Below are positions 1 to 12,784 of a DNA stretch of 64,000 nucleotides, piece by piece. The DNA is from Haemonchus contortus (Eukaryota > Nematoda > Chromadorea > Rhabditida > Trichostrongylidae): assembly GCA_000469685.2 (NCBI GenBank), contig LS997563.1:24213897-24277896 (forward strand), in the 5' to 3' direction. The notes beneath the pieces are model-generated. The model saw only the letters and a list, made by a program, of their open reading frames with translations, was not told the DNA's origin and made no database searches. The number at the start of each line of letters is the position of its first letter. The first letter of the stretch is position 1. The translations under genes and the position numbers were made by a program.

Positions 1-498
1 TGCACAGTTCACGGTAAAAATGGCTTACGAGATATTCCACTAGGATCATTTTGTGACTCCCAACTATACCATCTGTGGCACTGACAGGTCCTAAAATGGC
101 CTAGATCGGGCGTTATGAAGGTTCAAAGATTGTCCCATGTGTACCCTCGGACGAGTTTCAATGGCATTGTAGAGGCTGCACCAATCGCAGGGGAACCCCA
201 GGAAGCTCAAACTACTTGTCATGACCAATGGCGAAACTGAAGGGCAGTTATGTCAATTCTGTCTTGATGTAGTTAGCTCCTTGCGTAATTTCAACAACTG
301 AAATCTAGTCCGAATACCCCTTCCATGTTGTTCTCATCAAAGTGATCTCGTACAAGCTCTGTTTTTACTTTTTTGGAAATTTTTTTTTCTTAAAATCGGC
401 GAATTTGTTGTTTTCACTACCGATGAACTGTTCCCAACCTATGCTTCCGTTTGTCAATAGAAAGAGGCACCTCAAAATTATCGTGAACTGTGCCTTTA
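1..498 (+). mobile_element. MITE family A, copy A1 (left end cut by window)
   Basis: The right terminus reads ATTATCGTGAACTGTGCCTTT and the window begins a few bases inside the left terminus (GCACAGTTCACGGTAA), so the two ends are inverted repeats. The interior matches the copy at 13970-14467 in the same orientation and the copy at 2729-3234 in reverse. There is no coding capacity. Family A has at least seven recognisable copies in this window. It directly abuts the palindromic element at 498-648. Confidence 0.8.
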
Positions 499-648
499 AA
501 GGCACTGTTCGCGATGATTCAATGGGCGGGTGTGTCGATGACGTGTCCGCCTCTCGACGCCACGCCAGACTGTTTGACGTGACATCGAATGAGAGGCGGA
601 CACGTCATCGACACACCCGCCCATTGAATCATCGCGAACAGTGCCTTT
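498..648. mobile_element. Palindromic foldback MITE P1 (about 150 bp)
   Basis: The two halves are near-perfect reverse complements around a short centre: AAAGGCACTGTTCGCGATGA on the left and its complement on the right, with the block GGCGGACACGTCATCGA in both arms. A second copy lies at 61200-61353. Its ends (AAAGGCAC-GTTC-CGATGA) resemble those of family A, so the two families probably used the same transposase. A single strand could fold into one long hairpin. Confidence 0.85.
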
Positions 649-1324
649 AAGGCAGAGACAAAGGCCAAAATAATTTAACAGATGCGCAATTCGCTGGAAT
701 GCTTTAATTGATAACCTTACATCAACTAAAGCCACTGCGCTGCCGGTTTGTATGCCGGTTTGTGTGGCGGTGCCCGAAGTCATGTAGGCACGGTGAGGAG
801 CGTGAAACCTCATCTTGGCGCGGTAAGGAAGCAGTTATGGAATAGGAAGTCTACCGATGCTGTTTATTTTGATTCCCTAACAATTACGGATCACTTTATT
901 ACATCATTTAGTGGAAGTATAGCTTACTCCTTTTCTTTGACCATATGCTGACTTTTTCCGTTAATCTACTTGTGTAAGATCTTAGTCAAACCGTCGTAGA
1001 CCTTGTTGCTTAGCGTGCGTAGCCCAACTGGTTTTAAGACATATTTCAGCAACATACTTAAGTAGTGTGATGAAAGGTGAGTGGTGCTACCAACTTGCCA
1101 CTCTGATTGTTTGGGATGAAGGCCGCTTTCTTTCGGGATGGGAAAGAAGCGCAACGAAACTTTTCTGGGAAAACAAGTTCTCTTTCAATCACATATGAAA
1201 AAAGGTCCGATATTGTTGGTGAGGAATCAGTGTTGCTCATGTTTATGTGTGCTCACTTCTCAACTGCTTACTTAATTGTATTCCTAAATGAAAACCTATG
1301 TTTGCAGCAATAGTAATTGCTAGG
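649..1324. other. No gene recognised (upstream flank or intron of the GRP170 gene)
   Basis: Only short, unconvincing open frames are present. No exon matching the GRP170 family was found upstream of 2243, so the preceding exon probably lies left of the window and this is intronic DNA. Confidence 0.4.
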
Positions 1325-2216
1325 ATCCTAGTATACATAGTTCGCAAAGTGGGTCTGTCGGTTTGTAGGTGTGTTGGTGTGTGTGTGTGTGTGTCGATGT
1401 GTGTGTTCGACCGGAAAATCATAACTCTTATATCCGTGGACCAGGAACATTGAGCTTTGGTAGAAGTACAGGCGGTAGGATGGGAACACTCGTGCCAGGT
1501 GGCAGGACCAGACTCCGCAACGAGGGGCGGGGCGTGCGCGTAGAAATTTTCGAGCGCAAATTAACAACTCCTGTCCAGCTGGACCTAAAGCATTGAAATT
1601 TGGTAGGGCTACAGGCAGCAGGAGAGAAAACTCATGGCAGATGGCAGGGTTAGACTCCTCCCACAGGCGCGGGCCATGCGCAGTGAAAATTTCAGCAGTT
1701 GATTTATCAGTCCTCTTTATCTGAATCTAGAGCGTTGAAATTAAGCAGGATTACAGGAGGGAGGTGGGAACATTTATGGTAGATAGTAGTAGACCCTACC
1801 ACAGGGAGCGGAGTTGGCACGAAAATTACCAGTTTGAACCTAGAGCGTTCAAATTTGATAGCAGTACAGAAGGGAGGCAGCCCGAATTCCGCGCACAGGG
1901 GTGAGGTTTGCGCGAAATAAAAAATGTCCATTGATAAAGACATCTGTTAATGGTGTTATCATCACGCGAAACATTTGTGAGGCTCTGGTTGCCTAATAGT
2001 TGAATCTTTAATGGATATTTGAGTTGAAGGCGTAAGCACCAACATACACTCATTACCATTTGCAATGTCCTGTTAGTACTTCGTCAAACTTCGTGCACAG
2101 GAAAATGTTATTTGTTTCAAAGATTGAGTAGAGAGTTAGCCGATTACTACAACTTTGTCGGAGAAGGGGAAAAGCTCGGCGTTAGCCGGGCGAACCGACT
2201 GTTTACCGATACATTC
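1325..2216 (-). mobile_element. Composite hairpin/tandem/microsatellite element H1 (reverse)
   Basis: Read on the minus strand it has the family order. A GC-rich hairpin module (CGGCGTTAGCCGGGCGAACCG, about 2178-2200) comes first. Then follows a block with AT-rich GATAA motifs. About four degenerate units built on (C)CTACCAAATTTGAACGCTCTAG come next, and then a GT/AC microsatellite at about 1365-1405. It has no coding capacity. It lies just upstream of the first GRP170 exon in the window. Confidence 0.65.
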
Positions 2217-2242
2217 GATTTGTTCAATGTATGAATTTTCAG

Positions 2243-2399
2243 ATTAGAGCAGTTCGAGAAGCGTGAGCGTCATGCTCGTGAACGCGCAGCGGCGGAGAAC
2301 GAGTTAGAGGGTTACGCATTCGAAGTAAGTCTGCTTGTAGAAGAAGAAGACTTTATCAAGCATTCCACTGATGAGGAAAGGAACAAATTACTACAAGAG
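2243..2399 (+). CDS. HYOU1-like: GRP170 gene, first exon in window
   Basis: The acceptor TTTTCAG at 2236-2242 is followed by one base of a split codon, then LEQFEKRERHARERAAAENE and later DFIKHSTDEERNKLLQE. The donor is GTACTC at 2400, which is weak. The exon ends in phase 0 and joins SKRIRTWLEEE of the next exon. Confidence 0.8.
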
Positions 2400-5300
2400 G
2401 TACTCTATAGTTTTTCATTTCATTTTTTAATATCTTTTGATGGATCGGTTTCTCCAAAACGAGCGATGGAGCCATGCATATTATCTGTAACCTTCAACTT
2501 TATGGACTTTATGGCTCCGAGGATGAAAATAGAACGTTTCGCAATATGAACGTGCACATGTGCCTCATTCGGTATTCTGTAACTGCTGCTGCTTCTTATC
2601 TTTCTTGATTTGATGTATGTGTGTGTGTGTGCGGGTCTATCGAAGAATATTAAGATACCAGTCGGATCGCCGGCTAACGCCGGCCTTTCCTCTTTTTCGC
2701 CCTTTTTTGCCCACGTCCTCCAAAATTAAAGGCGTAGTCACGATAACTTTGAGGTACCCTTTTTATTCGAAAAGCGAAAGGATGGATTGGAAATAGTTCA
2801 TTGGTGGTGAAGAAAGCGAGAGAATTCGCCGATTTCGAGAAAAACATGGCTCTTAAAAGTAAGCGAAATAGAGGTTGGACGAGATCTCCATGACGGAAAT
2901 GCCAAGGAAGGGGTATTCGGACGAGGTTTCGTTTGTTGCAATTGCGCAGAGAGCTGATTACATCAAGCTAGAACTGTACAGAATATCTTTCACTGTCGCT
3001 AAAGATCATGACAAGTTGTCTGAACTTCCTACATGGCTTCCCTTGTAATCGGTGCAGCCTCTACAATGCCGGTGAAACTCGTCCGAGGATTCACACAGGC
3101 GAGTCTTTGAGCTTTTGTAAATCCCTAACTAGGCCGTTTTCCGACCTAATAGTGCCAGGTATGGTATACGCGGGTGCCTCAAATTCATCATGTGGGGGAA
3201 TCTCAAGAACATTTTTGTCGTGAACTGTGCCTTTGATGTTGGCCTGCTGCCCACGCCCTCCAAAATTTAGACGCTTCGGCGCTGGAGAACACGAATCAAA
3301 TTTCCAGTCAAGTACACACACACACTTCGTGAGCGTCTTGCTCCTCATGAGCGGATTCTGCTCAACTCATGTGTGTATGAGAATCTTTGTCCATTCATTT
3401 CTTTATTTTTCAATCGTGTCACCTGCCATCAGCATTCCCGTGCTGCCGCCTGTACCTGTACACCTGTCGAATCTGTGCGATCTAGGTCCAACTTGACCAG
3501 TTTCGCGCACGCCTATCGCCCTTTAGGAAGAGTCTAGTTTGCCACCTTCCACCATTGTTTCCATTCTGCCACCCATACTCCTACCGAATTTTAAGGCTCA
3601 AAGTCTACGGGAAGAAATGTTATGAACTTGCATCTAGGATACACCGACACATATCGTTACACGCACACTGGCACACAGGGCTATCATCATTTCTTCCCTT
3701 TTCTTCTGGAAAGGAAAGTATCGAGTAGTAGCTCCATATCGAGTAGTACAAATCGAGACTGGTCAATATCGGCTGCCATTATCTGTTGCTGCTTACAGCT
3801 AGCTATATTCCTTCAGCAACTTTTCAACCTCCTCGAAGTTGAAACATTGCACAACTCAAGGAAACAAAGTGACCACTGATCGGTCATTTGCAACAGATAG
3901 GTAATGCATATCGGTAAATCGGCCAACATCCCCACAGCGTAAGTCCTACCCCATGGATGTCCCATGTGTGAAGCGAGTAAAGCTGTGGAATGACGGCGCA
4001 TAATGTGGAAGACTTCTGAACAGGATTGCTAGCTTCGGATTCTACACTCTCCACGTAGTCCGGTCCTGCCGCCTGTTTCCCTCCTGAATTTGAACGGCTT
4101 AACTTCAAAGGAACAGCTTTCGCGCATGCCGCACCCTCAGTAAGAGGAATCTACACCCGGCTCGTGCTATTGGTGATCGCGTCACGCCGCCTGTATCCCT
4201 TCGGAATTTTAACTCTAGAGCGATTTTCGTGCATGTCCTACCCCTAGAGGGCGGACTCTATTCTAGCAACCTACTCCCAAACTTCCCATCCTGCCGCCTG
4301 TTTTTCCACCAAATTGGAGCGCTTTAGATACAGAGAAACAACTCGCAGCCCACACCCTCCGTGAGCTTAGCCTAGCTCAGATCATGTGTTCCTGAGTAGC
4401 TCTACTCCTTCCCCACTTGTTTCAATCTGGATAATCTGTTTCACTTCAATGAAAGTGTAGATTACTATATAAGGTGGTGATAAACACATCAAAAGGGAGG
4501 CAGACCGACAGAAACACATGCGTTTGTGGTTCATACTATATAAATAGCCATCAGATACGGTTCAGGGACGTTTTTACAAGCCTAACTTTTTTGCGTCCTA
4601 CAACAATATAATTAGAACATTCTTCGATAATCTACTTCAGCACCGCCTACCGTGGTGCAAACCCCGCCCACTTTGTGGATTTGACCGCATTTGTTCGGTA
4701 GCCTCTAGCCACTCTTTTCCACATTCTACAACGTTTTTGAACAGAGTTATGAATTTTTGCTGTATCAATAGTGAACGCATTGTATATCGTGAAGATAATG
4801 GCACTGGGTTCATGCGGTGTATACACTGCGGTGTATACATGCAGTGATAGCAAAATATTATACTACAGAGCGGTCTTGAATGAATTATCTTCGCAATGGT
4901 CGAACTTCTCTCCTTATTAAGTCAGGTTGTTTCAGTCGAAACGTATAAGAACATGGCTTGAAGAAGAGGTGGTGCCAGAGACGAAAACAGGCGATTTCAC
5001 AAAAAATCATGCAGCTTTGGTGGCAATGGTACGACCAATAAAGAAGAGGATTGATGAGGGGAAAGTGAGTGTTTCTACTATCTCACGATAGTTACTCTTA
5101 CATAAAATCTTATTCAGAGAGCATATACACATCTTTGCAAAATTTTCTGCTATTCTTATATGTTCAAATATTAAGTTTCAACTATATATTAAGCTCTTCT
5201 GTTTAGGTAAAACTTGTCGGCAAACCTTTTTTTCATATTTCCTGGCCCCAGTTCACCCTTCAGTGGTACAGCTGCTGTATTTGGAGTAGTCGTCAGTTCG

Positions 5301-8300
5301 TGACACTTGTCCGACAATAACTGCATTCTCACTGAATTTCCGCCCAGTGGTCTTACATATCTGCTAAATAGCAGCGGAAGCTAGCCGTTAATTAAAAGGC
5401 AATTAAGTTTACGCTTTGGAAAATGTTCAAATTTGGATTAATCCAATGGGCAAGCTTTCCTTCACATCAACACTGGTAGCTTGTTGACACTCTTGATTTC
5501 GTCAACTTAACCTGACACAGTGCCCAATCTCATAATTTTGGTTTTTTGCTTCAAGGAGTTGAATATTAAAGCATCTATTGCTTCTTGTTTGATTCCCTAT
5601 GTCCCCTATCATGAATTTGCAACTGAATGATCTCAAAAATTTCTTTTTGGAGCCTTGATAGTCAAAAGGGTATGGCAATGGACATTACAGCTCAGATTCC
5701 TGTGTAGAGGACTTCATTATCTTTTCAAAGAGAATTCGATTAGTTTCCTTCGTTCATCATTCACCTTTGATGGATCGTCTAAAAGTCCATTTCTGATGGC
5801 GTAGATTGTGCCGTTTTCGAGTTGTTATTTACGATGGAGCGGCGCATCTTAGGATTTCAAAAGAAAAACAGTGGTAAATTATGATTTGGGCTCATTTCTA
5901 CGAATGCGTCCCAAAGCAGTGGTCTTTTGCGAGAGCCTAGTTTTTAATAACTATCTTCACGCTCCAGTCTCGTTGTAGTTATGGTATTGCTATCTTTGAA
6001 TCCGTCAAACTGTGCTGTCATCCATAGCATGGTAGAGATTGAACTCAGTGGCTATTACGTGCTGGGCGTAGAAAGTGCATTGAGTTTGATCACAAGAGTT
6101 TTGTGAAAGGGAATTCATGAAGCGCGCTAGAGAGTATATATGGCAGGGTGAGCGCGAACAGCCAGAAATGGTGTCTGGTATTTGCTTAACTGTAAAAGAT
6201 CTTATGTTGTAACTCAATGAGCTTTCCATTTTTTGTCGCGACGGAATTTTGAAGAATCTCTACTGCTTCAGATTCGAGGAAGAACTTTATTTTAATTTGA
6301 TTCTCGTGCGATTACCTTATCATCAATCGAATGAATTACGGTCTGTCATATAGTTTACAATTGTGTTTATCAGACTCTTCCACAAGCGCTGGCAAATCTT
6401 GAATCAATGCTGAACTCTTCGCGTGTAATGGCCAGCATGGGCGGTGACGATGAGAAATCGTTGTTCAACAAGGTGAGTGAAATTTTTTCTTTCTTCAAGG
6501 TAATGATTGATTGAAAATAAATATCACTGAAGGACGAATAAGTATGTCTGAAGAATTTTAGTAGCGCAGCTCTTTTTTAGACCGATTCTGACGCCTTTAC
6601 GAAGAAGTTGGAAAAACTAACATCATGGTTACAAGAAAAGAAAGCAGAGCAGGAAGGGAAGCAACCCTATGAAGAACCAGCCGTGCTCACAAGTGAAGTA
6701 GTTGCCAAGGTAAGATTAAACTATGTATATTTCGATAGCGATTCTCAAGATGGGTCCAAAAATTGTACCCATTCACCTCGCACGGTCTTAAAGGCACAGT
6801 TCACGATAATTTTGGGTAATCCAGATTATGATGAAAAATGGAAGACAAGATCGAAACAAGTGCGACTGAGGTGAAGAAACTGCGTGCATCGGTGTTTCCA
6901 AAGTTAAAAAAGGCTTCGAAAAATGGTTAAAAAGGGGCTGGACGAGAATGAAACCAGAAAATGGAGAAGGGTGGGGCGTCCGGACGAGCTAAACAGTGTG
7001 TTTCACTGCGCGCGTATGGGTCCTGGTGCGAATAACAGACAATGGTAAGCAAAAATTCATTCTTTTATAAGCGTAAGAAAACAAAGAAATCCTAGTAACA
7101 GCAAAAGTAGATCACCTTTTTCAGCCTCTAGTAGTAGGTAATTGAATAAGGGATCGCGGCAGCAAAAAAAAAAACAGAGGAAAAAAGAATGGGAGAAAAA
7201 CATCGCCTCATCACTCGGCGATTAGCTGATTGTGTGTGGGTCCTAGAACGAATAATAGCAATCTGTATTGTCTCGACACTCGTCTAACGTGACACCGATC
7301 GAGGGGCGGGAAAGCTAACTACGGCAGCAACGGGTCTCCCACTATGCCCTAAGCGCCGAGATTGTGTGAGCGAGAGGGTCCCTTCTACGACCCATGGGGG
7401 GCGCTGAGTATTCCTGAAGGAATGCTCAGTAACCTTTTTTTATCGTGAACCGTGCCTTTAACAGAAGTAACTGCAAAGCATTTTCTTGTATCAACAGTAG
7501 ACTGTCTTCGGTTTTATATTTTACAGCACATTCCAAGTCAAGATCAGTGCAGGCGGTTCAAGTGAAGGGATACCTACTTAAGTTAGCGCAAAATCCAAAA
7601 GTGGTAAATCACGTGAAAAATACTCACAATTTGCGTAATGAGCTTCACAGGAATGGAAACTCAATACGGAAACTTGGTTTATTCACTGAACTCAAGGTGA
7701 AATGAAATACCAAACAGCAGAATTTCGCGATCCACATATTCATTTTGTACCATAGTCTTGTTTGATAATCACCCTGATTCCGTCACCTATATGATGCATC
7801 AGAAAAAAAGCCTTGGCAAGTAAACGATAAGATGGTTGGGGTGTCATTTGGGTGTGTCGCGTCAAAACTTGGTGTTGAAGCGGCTACCACTCCCAGATAA
7901 TTGAAAGAACTTGGTTTCCGCACAAAGCTTCCGTTTCTGTGTGAGCTTCAGAAACAGGAAATGACCCACATGGGCGACCTCTCCTCGTGAGTATGGGTGA
8001 AACGCTAGCAAAGAGAGTTGATGACTTCCTTGGACGTGTTGCGACATCCGCAAAAACCTGGTCGAAAGCGGATTATTGCCTATGTGGCTTGTCTGCACTG
8101 AATAGACTACTATTATACATATTTTCATCTCATTGCGACTTTCATACTTCAACGGATGTCGGCTTTTTTTCCTGGGGAACCCTCGATTCTATCTTCACTG
8201 GAACTGGGTCACGCCACACACGTCGTCCATCGCCCACCACCGTGCGATTTCAAGTTAATCACATTTAAATCGTGTGAAGGTTTTGCGACTTAATTTTTTT

Positions 8301-9066
8301 TTCGCGCACGAATATTCCAATACAACTTCGACGCATCTATACAGCGTTTATACTCAGAAATCTTGTGCACCTCACCGCCTTACTTCTTCCTTTTCTAATT
8401 CCATTCTTTTCTACCCGGGAAGTTTACTCAACGCGCTTTATTCTACTTCCACCCTGCTTTTTTGCAAGCAAATCTGCAGCAAACTGGTCATTTCAAGTAG
8501 CAATGGGATAAGTATGGTTTCCTCTTCTTTTCCTCAAGCATTAAACCTATTGTCGCGGAAAATCAATCGGAGGTTTTCAGGATTGTCCTTTTTTACATAA
8601 AGTTTCAGCTTTTTCTAATTGTATTACGCAAGTATATAGATAAGCAACTTGATTTTTCGGTCGTAGCTTTACTCGTTTGGAATCCTCATTATTTTTCATT
8701 CTATCCACAGACAATGTTTACTTTCAGTTAAAATCGTTGGATCGCGAATTAAGTTCCTTTATGAAGAAGATGAGGCAAGCAAAGCTCAAAGATCTGGAAG
8801 ATCGAATGAAGAACGATTCTAAGACTGAGTCGGGAAAGAAAGACAGCACTGAAGGGCCTGCAACAGCTGAGGGAGAAGACACGATGAAGGCTACAGATTC
8901 AGATAAGGATTCTCAAACAGGCGAACAATCAGATAATGATATAGAGAAAGGTACCACAGTTGAGAATGAAACCGCTAAGGAGACTGGTGATATAGAGGGT
9001 AATTCACATGAAGCCGTCGGGTCAGCTAAGGATACGGATACAAAGACTGATAAAGTGGAGTTATAG
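2243..9066 (+). CDS. HYOU1-like: GRP170/HYOU1-type ER Hsp70-family chaperone, C-terminal part (5 exons, 5' end outside window)
   Basis: Exons 2243-2399, 4936-5064, 6374-6472, 6581-6709 and 8728-9066 join in phase and encode about 283 residues ending at TAG 9064-9066. Visible segments are a charged helix (LEQFEKRERHARERAAAENE), RTWLEEE, ANLESMLNSS with an N-glycosylation sequon, TSWLQEKKAEQ, and SEVVAKLKSLDREL. The last matches the family pattern ...AK-x2-LDRE of the GRP170 C-terminal helical domain. An acidic, Thr/Lys-rich tail of about 75 residues follows and ends in KVEL, a KDEL-like ER-retention ending. GRP170 proteins are lumenal ER holdases and nucleotide-exchange factors for BiP. The ATPase domain lies left of the window. 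A cytosolic Hsp110 is less likely because of the KVEL end. No frameshift or internal stop was seen. Confidence 0.85.
2636..2700 (+). repeat. Isolated GC-rich hairpin module (ACCAGTCGGATCGCCGG)
   Basis: ATACCAGTCGGATCGCCGGC-TAAC-GCCGGCC can form a short stem with a TAAC loop. The same module begins elements at 10972, 14503, 39318 and 51908. A short GT run lies just left of it, suggesting a remnant of two abutting composite elements. Confidence 0.6.
2729..3234 (-). mobile_element. MITE family A, copy A2 (intron of GRP170 gene)
   Basis: The left end is AAAGGCGTAGTCACGATAA and the right end is GTCGTGAACTGTGCCTTT, which are inverted repeats. The interior is the reverse complement of A1, including the shared GTATTCGGACGAG and CTCGTCCGAGG blocks. 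No coding capacity. Confidence 0.8.
3235..4560 (+). repeat. Degenerate tandem-unit remnants of the composite element family
   Basis: Units resembling CCCGCCTGTACTCCTACC...TTTGAACG...GGGACAGGAGTTATGAATTT recur at about 3430-3620 and 4030-4350, the first followed by a short CA-rich stretch. This fills most of the GRP170 intron between 2400 and 4935. No exon was seen here. Confidence 0.55.
4637..4765. repeat. Single copy of the TTTGACC...TTATGAATTT unit
   Basis: GATTTGACCGCATTTGTTC followed by CCACTCTTTTCCACATTCTA and GAACAGAGTTATGAATTTT matches the tandem units at 52900-53290. It is a dispersed single unit of that repeat. Confidence 0.55.
4936..5064 (+). CDS. HYOU1-like: GRP170 gene exon (RTWLEEE segment)
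   Basis: TTTCAG acceptor and AAA/GTGAGT donor. The exon is 43 codons in phase 0. It starts SKRIRTWLEEEVVPETKTGD and ends RPIKKRIDEGK, as expected for the helical lid-like C-terminal region of GRP170. Confidence 0.82.
5065..6373 (+). other. GRP170 intron, nothing recognised
   Basis: AT-rich sequence between a GTGAGT donor and a TATCAG acceptor. No coding similarity, inverted termini or clear tandem structure was seen. Confidence 0.5.
6374..6472 (+). CDS. HYOU1-like: GRP170 gene exon (LNSS segment)
   Basis: 33 codons, TATCAG acceptor and AAG/GTGAGT donor, phase 0 at both ends. It encodes TLPQALANLESMLNSSRV and GGDDEKSLFNK. NSS is a possible N-glycosylation site. Confidence 0.8.
6581..6709 (+). 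CDS. HYOU1-like: GRP170 gene exon (TSWLQEK segment)
   Basis: 43 codons after a TTTTTTAG acceptor, donor AAG/GTAAGA, phase 0. It encodes TDSDAFTKKLEKLTSWLQEK and EEPAVLTSEVVAK, continuous with LKSLDREL of the last exon across an intron that holds MITE A3. Confidence 0.83.
6790..7459 (-). mobile_element. MITE family A, copy A3 (intron of GRP170 gene)
   Basis: The left end is AAAGGCACAGTTCACGATAA and the right end is TATCGTGAACCGTGCCTTT, a good terminal inverted repeat of about 20 bp. The interior contains AAAAAGGGGCTGGACGAG and CGTCTAACGTGACACCGATC, shared with A5 and A6. About 670 bp, non-coding. Confidence 0.85.
7460..8727 (+). other. Rest of last GRP170 intron, nothing recognised
   Basis: Contains short open frames on both strands but no family similarity. 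They look like chance reading frames. Confidence 0.45.
8728..9066 (+). CDS. HYOU1-like: GRP170 gene, last exon with acidic tail and KVEL end
   Basis: TTTCAG acceptor at 8722-8727, then LKSLDRELSSFMKKMRQAK, a low-complexity Glu/Asp/Thr/Lys tail, and the C-terminus TDKVEL before TAG. 112 codons plus stop. Confidence 0.85.
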   Translation, partial: LKSLDRELSSFMKKMRQAKLKDLEDRMKNDSKTESGKKDSTEGPATAEGEDTMKATDSDKDSQTGEQSDNDIEKGTTVENETAKETGDIEGNSHEAVGSAKDTDTKTDKVEL

Positions 9067-9575
9067 GCAGCAGCTCTTTTTCTTTAGGTGAGACCGTATC
9101 ATGCCTCAATGAGGCAATTAAATGTTTTATGGGAGATACAGGTAAAATTCAGCATGTGATGTGATTTTCCCTCCGTTGTTTTCAAATTTGTCGTCGTGAT
9201 TGTCATCTCAGTTTTAATACGAGGCGTCATCCAAGAGCTCTACGTACACTTTGAAAATCAGCAGTGTTAGGATCTTTGATTGATTTGTGGATTTTCTGTC
9301 AAATTCTATGATGCTATATATGTTTACATTTAACCAACCTGGAACGTTAAGGATATTTATTGCAATGTAGTGCTTGGATCGTCATTTTGATTGTTTTTTA
9401 CATAAATTATTTTTCAAACAGAGCTCAAATAACAAATCGAATCGTAATCGTCCAACAGAGGTGTTCGGATGGTAGAGAACCGGTTGAATTGGCGATCGAG
9501 ACGGTACTACAATAGAGTGGCAAAGGCGGAGGATGATTGAAGGGTGTTAGTGGAAAAATTAGGCCTCGGTTGCGC
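9067..9575 (+). other. GRP170 3' flank
   Basis: Probable 3' UTR and downstream DNA. An ATTAAA hexamer at 9117-9122, about 50 bp after the stop, is a candidate polyadenylation signal. Otherwise nothing was recognised. Confidence 0.4.
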
Positions 9576-9860
9576 ACTTCACGATAATTTTGAGTTGTAT
9601 AGTTGGGACGATTAATAGAGGTGATAGTCCATATTAGTGCAAAAGTTGTCGTATTTAGCTGTAAAGCTTCGAAAAAGTGGTAAAATGGGGGATGGAAGAA
9701 TATGGCGGCAAAAGTTGCAAAGTGGAAGGGGTTATTGGGCGAGCTGACACATGCGTGTGCCATCGCGTACAGTTGGCTATAGTAGGGTGCGCTTCGTTGC
9801 GCGCGTCGCCGCAGCCGTCGCATGCGACGCGTTAGCCCGCAATCTTTGACAAACGTCGCA
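9576..9860 (-). mobile_element. Partial MITE family A copy (A8)
   Basis: It begins GCACTTCACGATAATTTTG and keeps the CTTCGAAAAAGTGGTAAAA and GGGCGAGCT blocks of A3. The matching opposite terminus was not found, so it appears truncated. Confidence 0.5.
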
Positions 9861-10093
9861 GATTGTCTATGGGACATACGATTTGCGCTTGGTCCACGGC
9901 AGTCAGCCAAAGAGAAGATAACACGGACAAATGCAAATCATTCGCTCCATTGGCACTTGGTGGTGCTGTAATGTCATGTCAAGACCTCAGTTGAGGTGCG
10001 CCGCGCGCAAAGTGGGCAGGGTGACCTACTTTCGACGGACGCGCGCAACAGACGTTCTCCGCTGTAGTAAGTTGCCTGCTGGTCGCGGGATCC

Positions 10094-10477
10094 GGGACCT
10101 TCTCCTCGAAAACGGCGTCGCCCACGCCGCACCTGCCGCGTATCGCATTATTGCGATGAAAGATTGGAGCGCGCAATTTGTGAGGTAGGGAGTCTTTTAG
10201 TTATTTGAATTTGCTGGCTGCTCTCTTCAATTCCAATGCGGTCTTGATCGTCGCTAATATAGGAGGAGTCGTTCGAATTAATTAAGCCTAATAAAAATAA
10301 AAACGAAAAAGAAGCAGGATAAAAAACGATCAAATCCAATAGAAAAGAAAGGCAATCAGCGAAAAGTATCGCGTCTTATCTGTTGGCGGGGGAGGCGGGG
10401 TGAGTACGGTAATTGCAGTGGCATTTGATGCATGCCGCATGAGAGAATGCCGCAATCGGGGAGAAGTTCCGTTACTC
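10094..10477 (+). mobile_element. MITE family B, copy B1 (about 385 bp)
   Basis: The left end (GGACCTTCTCCTCGAAAACGGCG) and right end (CAATCGGGGAGAAGTTCC) are imperfect inverted repeats. The interior (TTGGAGCGCGCAATTTGTGA, CAATGCGGTCTTGATCGTCG, GGCGGGGTGAGTACGGTAAT) is shared with 29081-29462 (same orientation) and 32488-32870 (reverse). No coding capacity. Confidence 0.75.
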
Positions 10478-10964
10478 CTGGCCGCGGACACGGGTACATA
10501 CGTGCGTCTTGGCAAGGAGAGCGGTGAAATTCGTGGGTCGACTTCAGCGCCTATCATTGGGGCCCGAATTCAAAGTAGAATCGATTAGTAGGATCAGCTG
10601 ACCATAATAGTCTAATCCACTTCAATTTTTGGCTCAATGACAGGCGCTAAGGTCGATGAAATCGCCACGAACTTCGCCGCAACTTTGCTGCAACCTCTAC
10701 AGTCCCTACAACACCATTAGAATTTGTACGCCCTTGAGTGTGTTCGTTGGCTGAGACGGTTGTGGGGCCTTATTACATAACCAGTTGGGCTACGCACGCT
10801 AATGCGTGCACCACATGCCAACTTCCGCTCTCACCTATAACTTGTTAGAGGACCAATTTGAACAGTATCGCTTGACTTTCCATTTCATAACTTCATTGCA
10901 CATGCGAGACTTTCGGAATGACGCAAAAACGGGCATACAAACAGACACAAAGTCACCACTTTAT
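10478..10964. other. Nothing recognised apart from an element end
   Basis: The last about 45 bases (CAAACAGACACAAAGTCACC then TTTATATATAG) look like the right end of a composite element of the GACA type. They abut the hairpin of H2 directly. Confidence 0.4.
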
Positions 10965-12577
<1,613 letters not shown>

Positions 12578-12784
12578 TTTTTCTACTCGGCAGAGCCTCT
12601 AGTTTTTATAGTGAATTGTCTCTTTTAGGAAGCTAGAATCTGGTAGGGCAAACATAATGTGCCATGCGCAAACCTGTGCAGAAACACTTATTGTTCTCTT
12701 ATCTACAGCAATGTGATTTTCAATTGTTCAATCTTCAAAACTTGGATACTTCTCTAACATCTATCTGGGTGACTAACTTAAACT

